NCBI GenBank assembly: GCA_001970955.1
Contig: MPUH01001134.1
Coordinates: 1-23,153, forward strand
DNA from: Stentor coeruleus
Taxonomy: Eukaryota > Ciliophora > Heterotrichea > Heterotrichida > Stentoridae
Length of the DNA stretch: 23,153 nt
Direction of reading: 5' to 3'
Positions 7,062-14,227 of the stretch are shown here, piece by piece. Made by a program: the position numbers and the translations under genes. The notes under the pieces are model-generated. The model saw nothing but the letters and a program-made list of their open reading frames with translations. It was not told where the DNA came from and made no database searches. Position 1 is the first letter of the stretch. Each line of letters begins with the position of its first letter.

Positions 7062-9782
7062 ATGTCAGAGAGCAGACAATCATTTGAGCCCTACCAGCCT
7101 GAGAATGATTTTCCAGAATATGCTAACGATGAAAACAAGGGGATGAATTCAGAAATTAAAGAAAAAAAAGAGTTTATTTCTAGATTTTCAGAAGAGATAG
7201 AAGAAATTGAAGAGCGGGTGAAAATCCTTTCAGAACACTTTAAAAATGTCCAGGAAGAGTTGGTCCACACTCAAGTGCTTGTGACAACAGAAACTAAGCA
7301 AATAGAAAGTGAAGATCATTTAAAACAACTTGCAGAAAGACAAATCGGCAGACTTTATTCCGAAATGCAAAGACTTGAATATATTGCTGGAGAACTACAA
7401 GACCGCTTAAATTCAATTCAAAACGAAATTTTTAAAGGAAATGAAAAGCTCGACCAATTTAAATTAGAGATGAACTGGAATCAAGAAGAATTAGAACAAT
7501 GGGCATTAGCTAGTAGACAAAAAGAAGATGATAACTTGACTTTAGAAAAATATAAGAGAGCAGATGAGGCAAAGATAAAAGAATTAACTCTACATATTGA
7601 AAGGATAACTATGGAAGTTAGAGAAAAACAATCTGAACTTGATAAAGAAGTAACCGAAACTCAAGCAAAGCAAATAGAACTTGATAAAACAGCAGAAGAG
7701 TTTAAAAGAAATCATGCTGAACGTCATGAACTTTATGAACGTTTACAAGAAACTATTAAAGCTTGTAAAAGACTTGATAAACAGTTTAGTGACTCATTAG
7801 AACAGTTTAAGCAAGATCGATTAAGAATAAGAAAAAAAGAAGAAACGTTAGCTCAAAGAGTTAAAGCTTATGAGAATTTAAAGGGAGAAAGTCAGAAAAT
7901 GCAAAGCCAAAACACTTTGGAACAAAGAAAAGTTGCTGATCAGAGGCTTGAAGAGATAAAAACAAAACAAGACTTAGAAACTTTTAAAGCTGAAGTTGAT
8001 ATTACTAGAAACCAACTTAGTGCTCTTGCATCTGATTTAAATGGAAAAAGAGCACAAATTATAGCTTTAAATAAAGAACTTGCACAAAGAAAACAAAGAT
8101 ATGAAGAAGCAATAAAAAAAGAAGAACAAACAAGACTAAGACTTGAAAGCGAATACAAACAAACTGAGAACTTAGAAAGTGGAGCTAAAATGGCAGAAGA
8201 AGTTTTTAAAAAATATGAAGGAATAAGAAATAAAATAGAAAAAGATATTCGAGATTTGAAAGATGGTTTATTTAAAGAAACTAAAAGATTGTTAGAACTC
8301 CGTTCAGATGAAGCAAATTTACTTGGAGAAATCAAAGGTGCACTTGCAGCAGGTCGCAATCTTCAAGCAGCTATTAATAAACGTGATCAAGAAATTCAAA
8401 AACAACATGTTCTTCTATATAGTGCTGATTATTTAATACAATCTAATCAGCGTAAAGTAGATGAAGCAAAAGGAATTCAAGTAACAGATAAAAACAAAGA
8501 ACTTGTTGATAAAATTAATGAACGTGAACAAGTTTTAACAAAACGTCTTGACCATCTGGAGAAAGTGACAAAAAGTGTTAAAGAACTTGGAGATGATCTA
8601 AGACTTATAGAAAAAAATCTTGAAAAAACATTAGGTGAAGGAAATACACTTAAAACTAATTATGAAGAACTCAATCTACAAATAAAAATGATAGAGCAAG
8701 AAATTACTAAAGAAGCTCAAAGGAAAAATGATGTACTTGTCCAACATGATTCTATGAAATTAGAAGTTAAAAAACTTAAAGATATACTTTGTGCTGAAGC
8801 TGATAAACTTTTTGCAGTAGAAAATAGAAAATATCAACTGCAAATGAGTATGGAAGAAAGGGAAAAAGAAATTAAAGTCCATAAAGAAACTTTACTTGCT
8901 GAAAAAAGAGCAGCAGAAGAAGAAAAACATAAAGTCCTTGTTGAACTTTCTGATAGAAAATGTAAAGTTCAAAACTTAAAAGTAAAATATGAGAATTTAT
9001 GTTATAAAAATAGATCTAATGATGATGGGGAAGAGAGAACTCAAGCATATTATGTTATAAAGGCAGCTCAAGAAAGAGAAGAGTTACAAAGATATGGTGA
9101 TGAATTAGATTCTAAAATCAAAAAAGCTGAAAGAGAAATTGCATGTTTAAGTGATACTTTAGATCATCTTAAAGGTAGAAATACACGCTTTCGTGATAGT
9201 TATCTTACAAGTGGTAATAGTAATGAAATAGAAATGAAAAATGCTATTGAAGATCAATGCCGAGCAGCTACAGAACAACTTTCTAAAAAAGAAAAAGAAT
9301 TAAGAGCATTACAAAGACAATATGAAGAAGATATGAAACATTTACTTGAATTGCAAACAAAACAAGATGCACTTTCTCGTATAATAAATGATTCAGAAAG
9401 TAATAAATTGAAAATTCGTCAACAAATATCCCAACAACAAGATAAAATCAAAAGAGCCATTCAAGTTTATGAAACATCTGAAGTAGAACTTAATCATCTT
9501 CAAGAACTTGAACTTGGATATAATTTGGCTAAAACAAAAAATAAATGCTTGCTTTCTGCATTAGCTACTTTTAATACGGATATTCCTGAATTAGCTCAAA
9601 CTATTGATGCTATACTCACTCAGAATGGAGTTAAAGTTCCTTCAAGACCAGCCTCTTCTATGAGTAGCAGTAGTAGAGGTAGNGCTCAAACTATTGATGC
9701 TATACTCACTCAGAATGGAGTTAAAGTTCCTTCAAGACCAGCCTCTTCTATGAGTAGCAGTAGTAGAGGTAGCTTTAAATAA
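7062..9782 (+). CDS. CCDC39: CCDC39/FAP59, 96-nm axonemal ruler protein
   Basis: A roughly 900-residue coiled-coil protein that follows CCDC39 end to end: FKNVQEELVHTQ (60-71), SEDHLKQLAERQIGRL (83-98), EMNWNQEELEQW (136-147), the ETQAKQIELDKTAEEF block, MEEREKEIKVHK, EERTQAYYVIKAAQE (657-671), and a Ser/Arg-rich C-terminal tail with PSRPASSMSSSS. CCDC39 forms a heterodimer with CCDC40 on doublet microtubules and sets the 96-nm spacing of radial spokes and inner dynein arms. The ATG at 7062 gives the expected N-terminus. Near the 3' end an N at 9683 is flanked by two exact 89-nt copies that repeat about 30 codons of the tail. This is probably an assembly artefact, and the true protein would then be about 876 residues, close to the usual length (about 940 in vertebrates). 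Confidence 0.96.
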   Translation: MSESRQSFEPYQPENDFPEYANDENKGMNSEIKEKKEFISRFSEEIEEIEERVKILSEHFKNVQEELVHTQVLVTTETKQIESEDHLKQLAERQIGRLYSEMQRLEYIAGELQDRLNSIQNEIFKGNEKLDQFKLEMNWNQEELEQWALASRQKEDDNLTLEKYKRADEAKIKELTLHIERITMEVREKQSELDKEVTETQAKQIELDKTAEEFKRNHAERHELYERLQETIKACKRLDKQFSDSLEQFKQDRLRIRKKEETLAQRVKAYENLKGESQKMQSQNTLEQRKVADQRLEEIKTKQDLETFKAEVDITRNQLSALASDLNGKRAQIIALNKELAQRKQRYEEAIKKEEQTRLRLESEYKQTENLESGAKMAEEVFKKYEGIRNKIEKDIRDLKDGLFKETKRLLELRSDEANLLGEIKGALAAGRNLQAAINKRDQEIQKQHVLLYSADYLIQSNQRKVDEAKGIQVTDKNKELVDKINEREQVLTKRLDHLEKVTKSVKELGDDLRLIEKNLEKTLGEGNTLKTNYEELNLQIKMIEQEITKEAQRKNDVLVQHDSMKLEVKKLKDILCAEADKLFAVENRKYQLQMSMEEREKEIKVHKETLLAEKRAAEEEKHKVLVELSDRKCKVQNLKVKYENLCYKNRSNDDGEERTQAYYVIKAAQEREELQRYGDELDSKIKKAEREIACLSDTLDHLKGRNTRFRDSYLTSGNSNEIEMKNAIEDQCRAATEQLSKKEKELRALQRQYEEDMKHLLELQTKQDALSRIINDSESNKLKIRQQISQQQDKIKRAIQVYETSEVELNHLQELELGYNLAKTKNKCLLSALATFNTDIPELAQTIDAILTQNGVKVPSRPASSMSSSSRGXAQTIDAILTQNGVKVPSRPASSMSSSSRGSFK
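9594..9772 (+). repeat. 89-nt exact duplication around an N (probable unmerged contig overlap)
   Basis: Bases 9594-9682 recur exactly at 9684-9772, separated only by the single N at 9683. The offset of 90 keeps the frame. Exact identity, placement directly abutting an ambiguous base and a second case 180 bp downstream point to two contig ends joined without collapsing their overlap, not to a biological repeat. Confidence 0.88.
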
Positions 9783-9932
9783 TTATTCAATACTTTAGAT
9801 TAAACAAAATGAAGTTCAATTTATGAAGATCTTTTTTTGCGGAATATAAGTAAATCCTTAANGAGGTAGCTTTAAATAATTATTCAATACTTTAGATTAA
9901 ACAAAATGAAGTTCAATTTATGAAGATCTTTT
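9766..9932 (+). repeat. 70-nt exact duplication around a second N (probable unmerged overlap)
   Basis: Bases 9766-9835, which include the CCDC39 stop codon and 3' flank, recur at 9863-9932 immediately after the N at 9862. The copy between carries 26 extra bases (9836-9861) that look like a low-quality contig end. Together with the N at 9683 this marks a poorly joined stretch. The sequence resuming at 9933 is likely the true downstream flank. Confidence 0.85.
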
Positions 9933-10224
9933 ATTTAGATATACATATCAAAAATCAAACTAAAATATGCAAATTTCTAAAAAACCTGCCTGAATACAAT
10001 TTTTTCTAAGAGGTTGCAATTAATCCTCATCTTTATATATAATCAACTAATAAACAAAATTAGCAAAAATTTATTACAAATAATTAAAAACTCTTCATCC
10101 TAAAAAAAATCTTAACTATTCACTTTCATAAGTAAACATTTCAAGCATTTATATTCTCAATAAATCCAAAAAACTAGACAATTTTTCTTAAACTGAATCT
10201 TAATAATAATATTTGATAAAAGTG
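9783..10224. other. Intergenic spacer containing an assembly junction
   Basis: Between the CCDC39 stop and the start of the TPR gene on the same strand. The first 150 bp are distorted by the duplicated segment and the N at 9862, so the true spacer is about 100 bp shorter than shown. The rest is AT-rich; I see no gene or RNA. Confidence 0.6.
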
Positions 10225-11412
10225 ATGAAAGCCTCTCATGAATTAACATTACAAAACATTGAATCATACACCGAACACTATATCGAAAAATTTTTTCCTA
10301 AACTTTATCCAAAAAGCACATCATTTCCCGAAGACTTTTCTTTAGAAGATCATGAAAACTTAAAATACCTAGTGAAAACTCTAAATAATCTAGCCCTACA
10401 GAGCCATTTTAGCAATAAAAAATCTTACAGTTTTTTAAGGAAAGCAAATAAGTTGAGCATAATTTTGTGGAAAAAAACCAAAAAAGTTGTAGGTGGTCAA
10501 GAATTATTAAAAGCATCAGCAAAATTAAGAAGTCTAACACTTAATAACTTGGCTTGTTATTTCAAAGGATGTGATAAACTATTAGCAGCATTGGAATACC
10601 TTGAAAAAGCTGTAAAAATTGAAGAAAAAGGATCTGCAGAAGATTATGAGATAGCTACAACACTACTCAATTTGACAGTGATTAAAAGTAAGTTAGGAAA
10701 TCATGAAGAAGCGTTTAATAAAAGCTTAGAAGCTGTGAGAATATTAGAAAAAGCTGATGAGGAAAAAGAAATGCCAGAAGCTTTAGCTACATCTTATTAT
10801 AATCATGCTGTTGAGCTAGAGTATTTGCAACGAATAAATGAAGCGAAATTGTTTTATGAAAAAGCATACAATTTAAGCAAAAGAAAATTTGGTGAAAGCA
10901 ACGAATCAACTCAAAACTTCTTAGAAAAGCTTGTTCAGTTTAATTTTACCCATGCTTCTTGCGATTTAAGTATTACCAGCCTTCCAAGCACCCTTAACAA
11001 AAGCCAAAAATCAAGTAAGAAATCTGTTACCGAAGAAAAAAAACTAGATATTCTATACCAAGGATATAAAAGTTTCTCAGGTATCCGATTTAAGTTTTTT
11101 TTTTTGGATAAACCATCAAAATCGGCAATCAAGATTTTAGCTTTTCCAGAAAATAAGTATCCTGTTTATAGAATGATGTTAGAATACAATCGAATTTATT
11201 TGATTTGTAAAAACAAAGATTATAAAGAATTTAAAACCCTCGACAAAAATCAAACTACAAACTGTATGTTAGAACTTCTTAATTATCTATTTATAGAAAA
11301 AGGATCATTAATTATAGTAAGTGATGAATCTAGAGCTAGACCTACATCAGCAAGTTATCAAACAGAAGTAAATAAAAGTCGTACTGGAATATACCCAAAG
11401 CCAAAACAATAA
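10225..11412 (+). CDS. TPR-domain protein, function unknown
   Basis: I place the start at the ATG at 10225 (protein begins MKASHELTLQNIE); the frame extends a few codons further upstream only without an ATG. The 395-residue product has three or four tetratricopeptide repeats in the middle (about residues 95-235), for example LNNLACYFKGCDKLLAALEY, ATTLLNLTVIKSKLGNHEEA and YYNHAVELEYLQRINEAKLF, in the long 40-44-residue spacing seen in kinesin-light-chain-like repeats. A Ser/Lys-rich linker (SQKSSKKSVTEEKK) leads to a separate C-terminal globular part of about 100 residues that I do not recognise, then an Arg/Ser-rich tail with ARPTSAS. TPRs bind partner peptides. No signal peptide or membrane segment is visible. 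An 11-T run at 11095-11105 encodes the KFFFLD region and is a place where sequencing error could shift the frame. Confidence 0.88.
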   Translation: MKASHELTLQNIESYTEHYIEKFFPKLYPKSTSFPEDFSLEDHENLKYLVKTLNNLALQSHFSNKKSYSFLRKANKLSIILWKKTKKVVGGQELLKASAKLRSLTLNNLACYFKGCDKLLAALEYLEKAVKIEEKGSAEDYEIATTLLNLTVIKSKLGNHEEAFNKSLEAVRILEKADEEKEMPEALATSYYNHAVELEYLQRINEAKLFYEKAYNLSKRKFGESNESTQNFLEKLVQFNFTHASCDLSITSLPSTLNKSQKSSKKSVTEEKKLDILYQGYKSFSGIRFKFFFLDKPSKSAIKILAFPENKYPVYRMMLEYNRIYLICKNKDYKEFKTLDKNQTTNCMLELLNYLFIEKGSLIIVSDESRARPTSASYQTEVNKSRTGIYPKPKQ

Positions 11413-11509
11413 TAAACCCACTGATATGATCTAATTTATTACATATTTTATTTGATTTATTGTATAATTTATAAAAACTTATCTTATAGGAAAATTATTA
11501 ATTTTAGCA

Positions 11510-12106
11510 TTAATAACAGCATTTAGTTTTTTTTTTATCTATAAGCAATGAATGTTTAACACTTGTGAGGATAATACTTTGTCTTATACTACTCACTGAT
11601 CTATAATTAACAAAACATTGGCTAAGCATTCTAAATAATTCCTGAATATTTTTGTTTTCTTTAGCAGATGCGATAAAAACTTTGGCATTAATAAGTTTGG
11701 CAAATTCTTCAATGGGAGAAATGTCTAGGTCTGGATTGAGATCAATTTTGTTAATTACTATAAAGAATAAGATGTTTGACTTTAAATCATCTTGGAGTAA
11801 TTTTTTATGCCATTTTTCTAAAGATTCAAGAGGCTCGGCTGAACAATCACAAACAAGAATTAGAGCATTACATGATCTTGAATAAAGACGAGTTAGATGA
11901 TAATATTTTTCTTGTCCGGATGTATCCCATATACAAAGACGTAGTATTTGCTTATCTTGTTCTTGAGTTAAGCATGTGTAGTTTGCACCTACGGTTTTTG
12001 AGGATTTCTCAATAAAATCATTTGAAGAATATCTTTTAATCAAACTTGTTTTACCAGTCCCAGAATCTCCAACAACTACAATCCTAATATGTATTTCTTC
12101 TTTCAT
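11510..12106 (-). CDS. Divergent Rab-like small GTPase
   Basis: I choose the ATG at 12106, giving a 198-residue protein starting MKEEIHIRIVVVGDSGTGKT. The frame stays open to another ATG at 12250, but that would add a 48-residue hydrophobic extension atypical of Rabs. Motifs: P-loop GDSGTGKT (13-20), switch I threonine region KTVGANY (37-43), switch II WDTSGQEKYYHLT (60-72), NKID (119-122), SAK (147-149) and C-terminal KCCY, consistent with prenylation of the two cysteines. The switch II Ala is Ser (DTSGQE); the Gly and Gln needed for hydrolysis are present. It does not match a named Rab subfamily well and may be a ciliate-specific Rab. It is convergent with the upstream TPR gene, about 100 bp apart. 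Confidence 0.9.
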   Translation of the reverse strand: MKEEIHIRIVVVGDSGTGKTSLIKRYSSNDFIEKSSKTVGANYTCLTQEQDKQILRLCIWDTSGQEKYYHLTRLYSRSCNALILVCDCSAEPLESLEKWHKKLLQDDLKSNILFFIVINKIDLNPDLDISPIEEFAKLINAKVFIASAKENKNIQELFRMLSQCFVNYRSVSSIRQSIILTSVKHSLLIDKKKTKCCY

Positions 12107-12411
12107 ACAATAATCTAATTTTATAATAAAACTAAGCAATTTATTTAGATAAACAAAAAATATTAAATGCATCAAAAGGTTTAAGAAATCATAGATTATT
12201 CGCATTATTTGTTTTCTGCTTCTAACTATTTTTAATTTACAATTTCTCATCTTACTTTAAAATAAGTGCTTATTTTTTAATTCTCATAATATATTTTCCT
12301 GATTTCTCAGCGACCAAAGAAATATATTATTCAAAGAAAAATGTTAATTGGTTTTTTTAACAGGTAGATATACAATTACTAAAAACATTAAGATTTTGAA
12401 TATAATATTAC
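12107..12411. other. Intergenic spacer upstream of the Rab-like gene
   Basis: This holds the presumed promoter of the Rab-like GTPase and the 3' end of the PGPGxY-repeat gene, both on the minus strand. The first part (12107-12250) is open in frame with the GTPase, but its translation is an unremarkable hydrophobic sequence. Nothing else is recognisable. Confidence 0.5.
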
Positions 12412-13065
12412 TTAGCTATTCTTCAAATTTACTTTTGAAAATCTTAAGGGTGTAGTCTTAGAACTTTTCGAATAATGCAAGTTAACTTCATACATTCCAG
12501 GACCAGGAGATTCTTCATGAGGAATAATGCTATCTCTTCTTTTTGCTTTAGTAAAGCTACAACTAGATACAATCTTTTTGAGCTGACTCAAGTAATTTGG
12601 TGTATAAGTTCCAGGGTCAGGTGAGCATGATCCTGACCGGTAATGCTTTTTTCCTATAATAAAGCAACTTGGTGATCTTTTTCGTTTGGGAGTGCTTGGA
12701 TTATAACTTCCTGGACCCGGCACTGGTTTAATATAAAATATTTCCCTCTCTTTAGCAATTTGTTTGCTGTAATCAATTCCTCTATTATCCATGCCAAATA
12801 AACTCCTTAAAGCATATCTGTTTGGACTTGGTGAATCTTGACAATGTGTTGATTTAGGTTCCCACCTTTTCCCATAACCGAAACCACAGGTCTTTTTACT
12901 TAAGGTTGAAGGTAAAAGTACATAAGATGGATCATCATTTTCTCTAGGATAAGGAAATCTTGAAGCTTTAGGAAAAGTAAATTTATTGGCATTTGTTTTG
13001 TTTATACACATTGAATTACACTTTCTGTGTGACCTCACTGGTAAGATGGATTGATAGTTTTTCAT
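12412..13065 (-). CDS. Sperm-tail PG-rich repeat (STPGR/SHIPPO) protein
   Basis: A 217-residue basic protein (rich in Lys, Arg, Ser, Pro) with spaced PGPGxY-type motifs: PSPNRY (79-84, degenerate), PGPGSY (116-121), PDPGTY (149-154) and PGPGMY (187-192). Upstream, FGYGKRW (62-68) is a motif often found near the start of such proteins. STPGR repeats mark the ODF3/SHIPPO/CIMAP group, several of which are microtubule-inner or microtubule-associated proteins of axonemes. A role in cilia or cortical microtubules is inferred; the exact paralogue cannot be named. No signal peptide, membrane segment or coiled coil is seen. It fits the ciliary company of CCDC39 and the CCDC13-like gene in the same stretch. 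Confidence 0.87.
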   Translation of the reverse strand: MKNYQSILPVRSHRKCNSMCINKTNANKFTFPKASRFPYPRENDDPSYVLLPSTLSKKTCGFGYGKRWEPKSTHCQDSPSPNRYALRSLFGMDNRGIDYSKQIAKEREIFYIKPVPGPGSYNPSTPKRKRSPSCFIIGKKHYRSGSCSPDPGTYTPNYLSQLKKIVSSCSFTKAKRRDSIIPHEESPGPGMYEVNLHYSKSSKTTPLRFSKVNLKNS

Positions 13066-13584
13066 TCTAATTTTTAATATTTTTGTTCGTTAAGTTTTAA
13101 ATAATGGGAATAACGAAAGTTGAATTTTTTTGAATATTTTAGATAATAAAATTTGGACTTTATTAAACAATAGCTTGTGGGAATAGTGAAATATTTATAT
13201 GAGAAGATTAAATGATGAAGTTATAAATTTTCAAGACTGGATATTTTAAAATTTTAGATTTTAAACAAGTTTTTATGTGAGAGGAATACTTTATTGTATA
13301 TTGATGAATGTGTAATGTTTACTAATAATTAAAATTTGGTAATTTTTGGTATAAACTGAAGGGAAAAATGAATAGTTTGTGTGGATTCAAAGAAATTTAT
13401 TTTTGAAATGTTATATATAAGAAATTATTAACACCGATAAGCGGGAAAGTAGTATGTATTTATTTATGAATTATTTATTACTAATTTTTAGCTGATAAAT
13501 ACGATAAAATTTCTGGTCCTGGGACAGGTTATAATTTATAGTGGATAGAGATAAGAAACATTATAAGTCAATAGAGAACTTAGT
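13066..13584. other. Intergenic spacer with a lone PGPG-like fragment
   Basis: About 520 bp between the STPGR gene start (minus strand) and an uncertain plus-strand ORF. AT-rich, with no intact gene. On the plus strand, bases 13491-13541 would encode ADKYDKISGPGTGYNL and then stop, reminiscent of an STPGR motif; this is covered under findings. Confidence 0.5.
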
Positions 13585-13935
13585 ATGTTCCCATATCAGA
13601 ATACAACTTCCATTCGAGAATTCTTAAATATTTTATTCATTTATTTCATCAATGATGTTTATTCTAAAGATAATAGTTTAAAAAACAAATGTGTGTATAT
13701 GAATTATGTGAGCAGAGGAAATATTGAAGAAAGTCAAATAATTGATGGAGCCTACTGTAGAAATTTTAGGGTCTATATGAGTATTCTTACTATGATGGGA
13801 ATCGAAAGAAAGTTAGAATATAGTTACTATTGGAATGCAAATGTCCTTTTTTGTTTTTTGAGTAGTATATGTATAAATGAAATTTATTATTTAATTTATT
13901 TATTATTCATATCTATTCAAACCTATAGGCTGTGA
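13585..13935 (+). CDS. Uncertain small ORF, hypothetical protein
   Basis: A 116-codon ATG-to-TGA frame in otherwise empty sequence. The translation is rich in Tyr, Ile, Asn and Ser, has a few Cys and ends in a hydrophobic stretch (VLFCFLSSICI and YLIYLLFISI) that could be membrane-embedded. I recognise no domain. A rough estimate for DNA of this composition makes an open stretch this long uncommon but not impossible by chance in the intergenic part of the window. It could be a small lineage-specific gene, a fragment of a dead gene or noise. Another frame of the same interval also reads as passably protein-like apart from stops, which weakens the case. Confidence 0.28.
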   Translation: MFPYQNTTSIREFLNILFIYFINDVYSKDNSLKNKCVYMNYVSRGNIEESQIIDGAYCRNFRVYMSILTMMGIERKLEYSYYWNANVLFCFLSSICINEIYYLIYLLFISIQTYRL

Positions 13936-14227
13936 TAATTGATGAATTAATTATTGTTTACTTTGTGTTTTTATAAATTTGATAATTTTATTCGGATCGC
14001 TTTAAGCAATAATATATATTTTCTATAGCAATATATTGTTATATATATTATAAAAATACAAGCTTGATATATAATCTGGTTATAATAACTTACTAGCTTT
14101 AAGCTAACTATTTTTGCCTAGCAATTGCTTATGAGAGTGTTTATTATGTATCTCATCTTAATGATTAGATTAATATGCTAAATTATATAAATGAAAAATA
14201 ATTAATTTATTAACACCCAATAATAAT
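13936..14227. other. AT-rich spacer
   Basis: Downstream of the uncertain ORF and of the minus-strand TPR gene. It contains an alternating AT-rich tract (about 14010-14075, repeated ata/tat) and nothing coding that I can support. Confidence 0.5.

Noticed and set aside
7940..8359. 139-codon minus-strand ORF
   Set aside because: It lies wholly antisense within CCDC39, whose Glu/Lys-rich codons generate Phe/Ser/Leu-rich open frames on the other strand.
12107..12250. 48-residue N-terminal extension of the Rab-like GTPase
   Set aside because: Small GTPases of this type begin a few residues before the P-loop strand. The ATG at 12106 fits, and the extension has no recognisable targeting feature.
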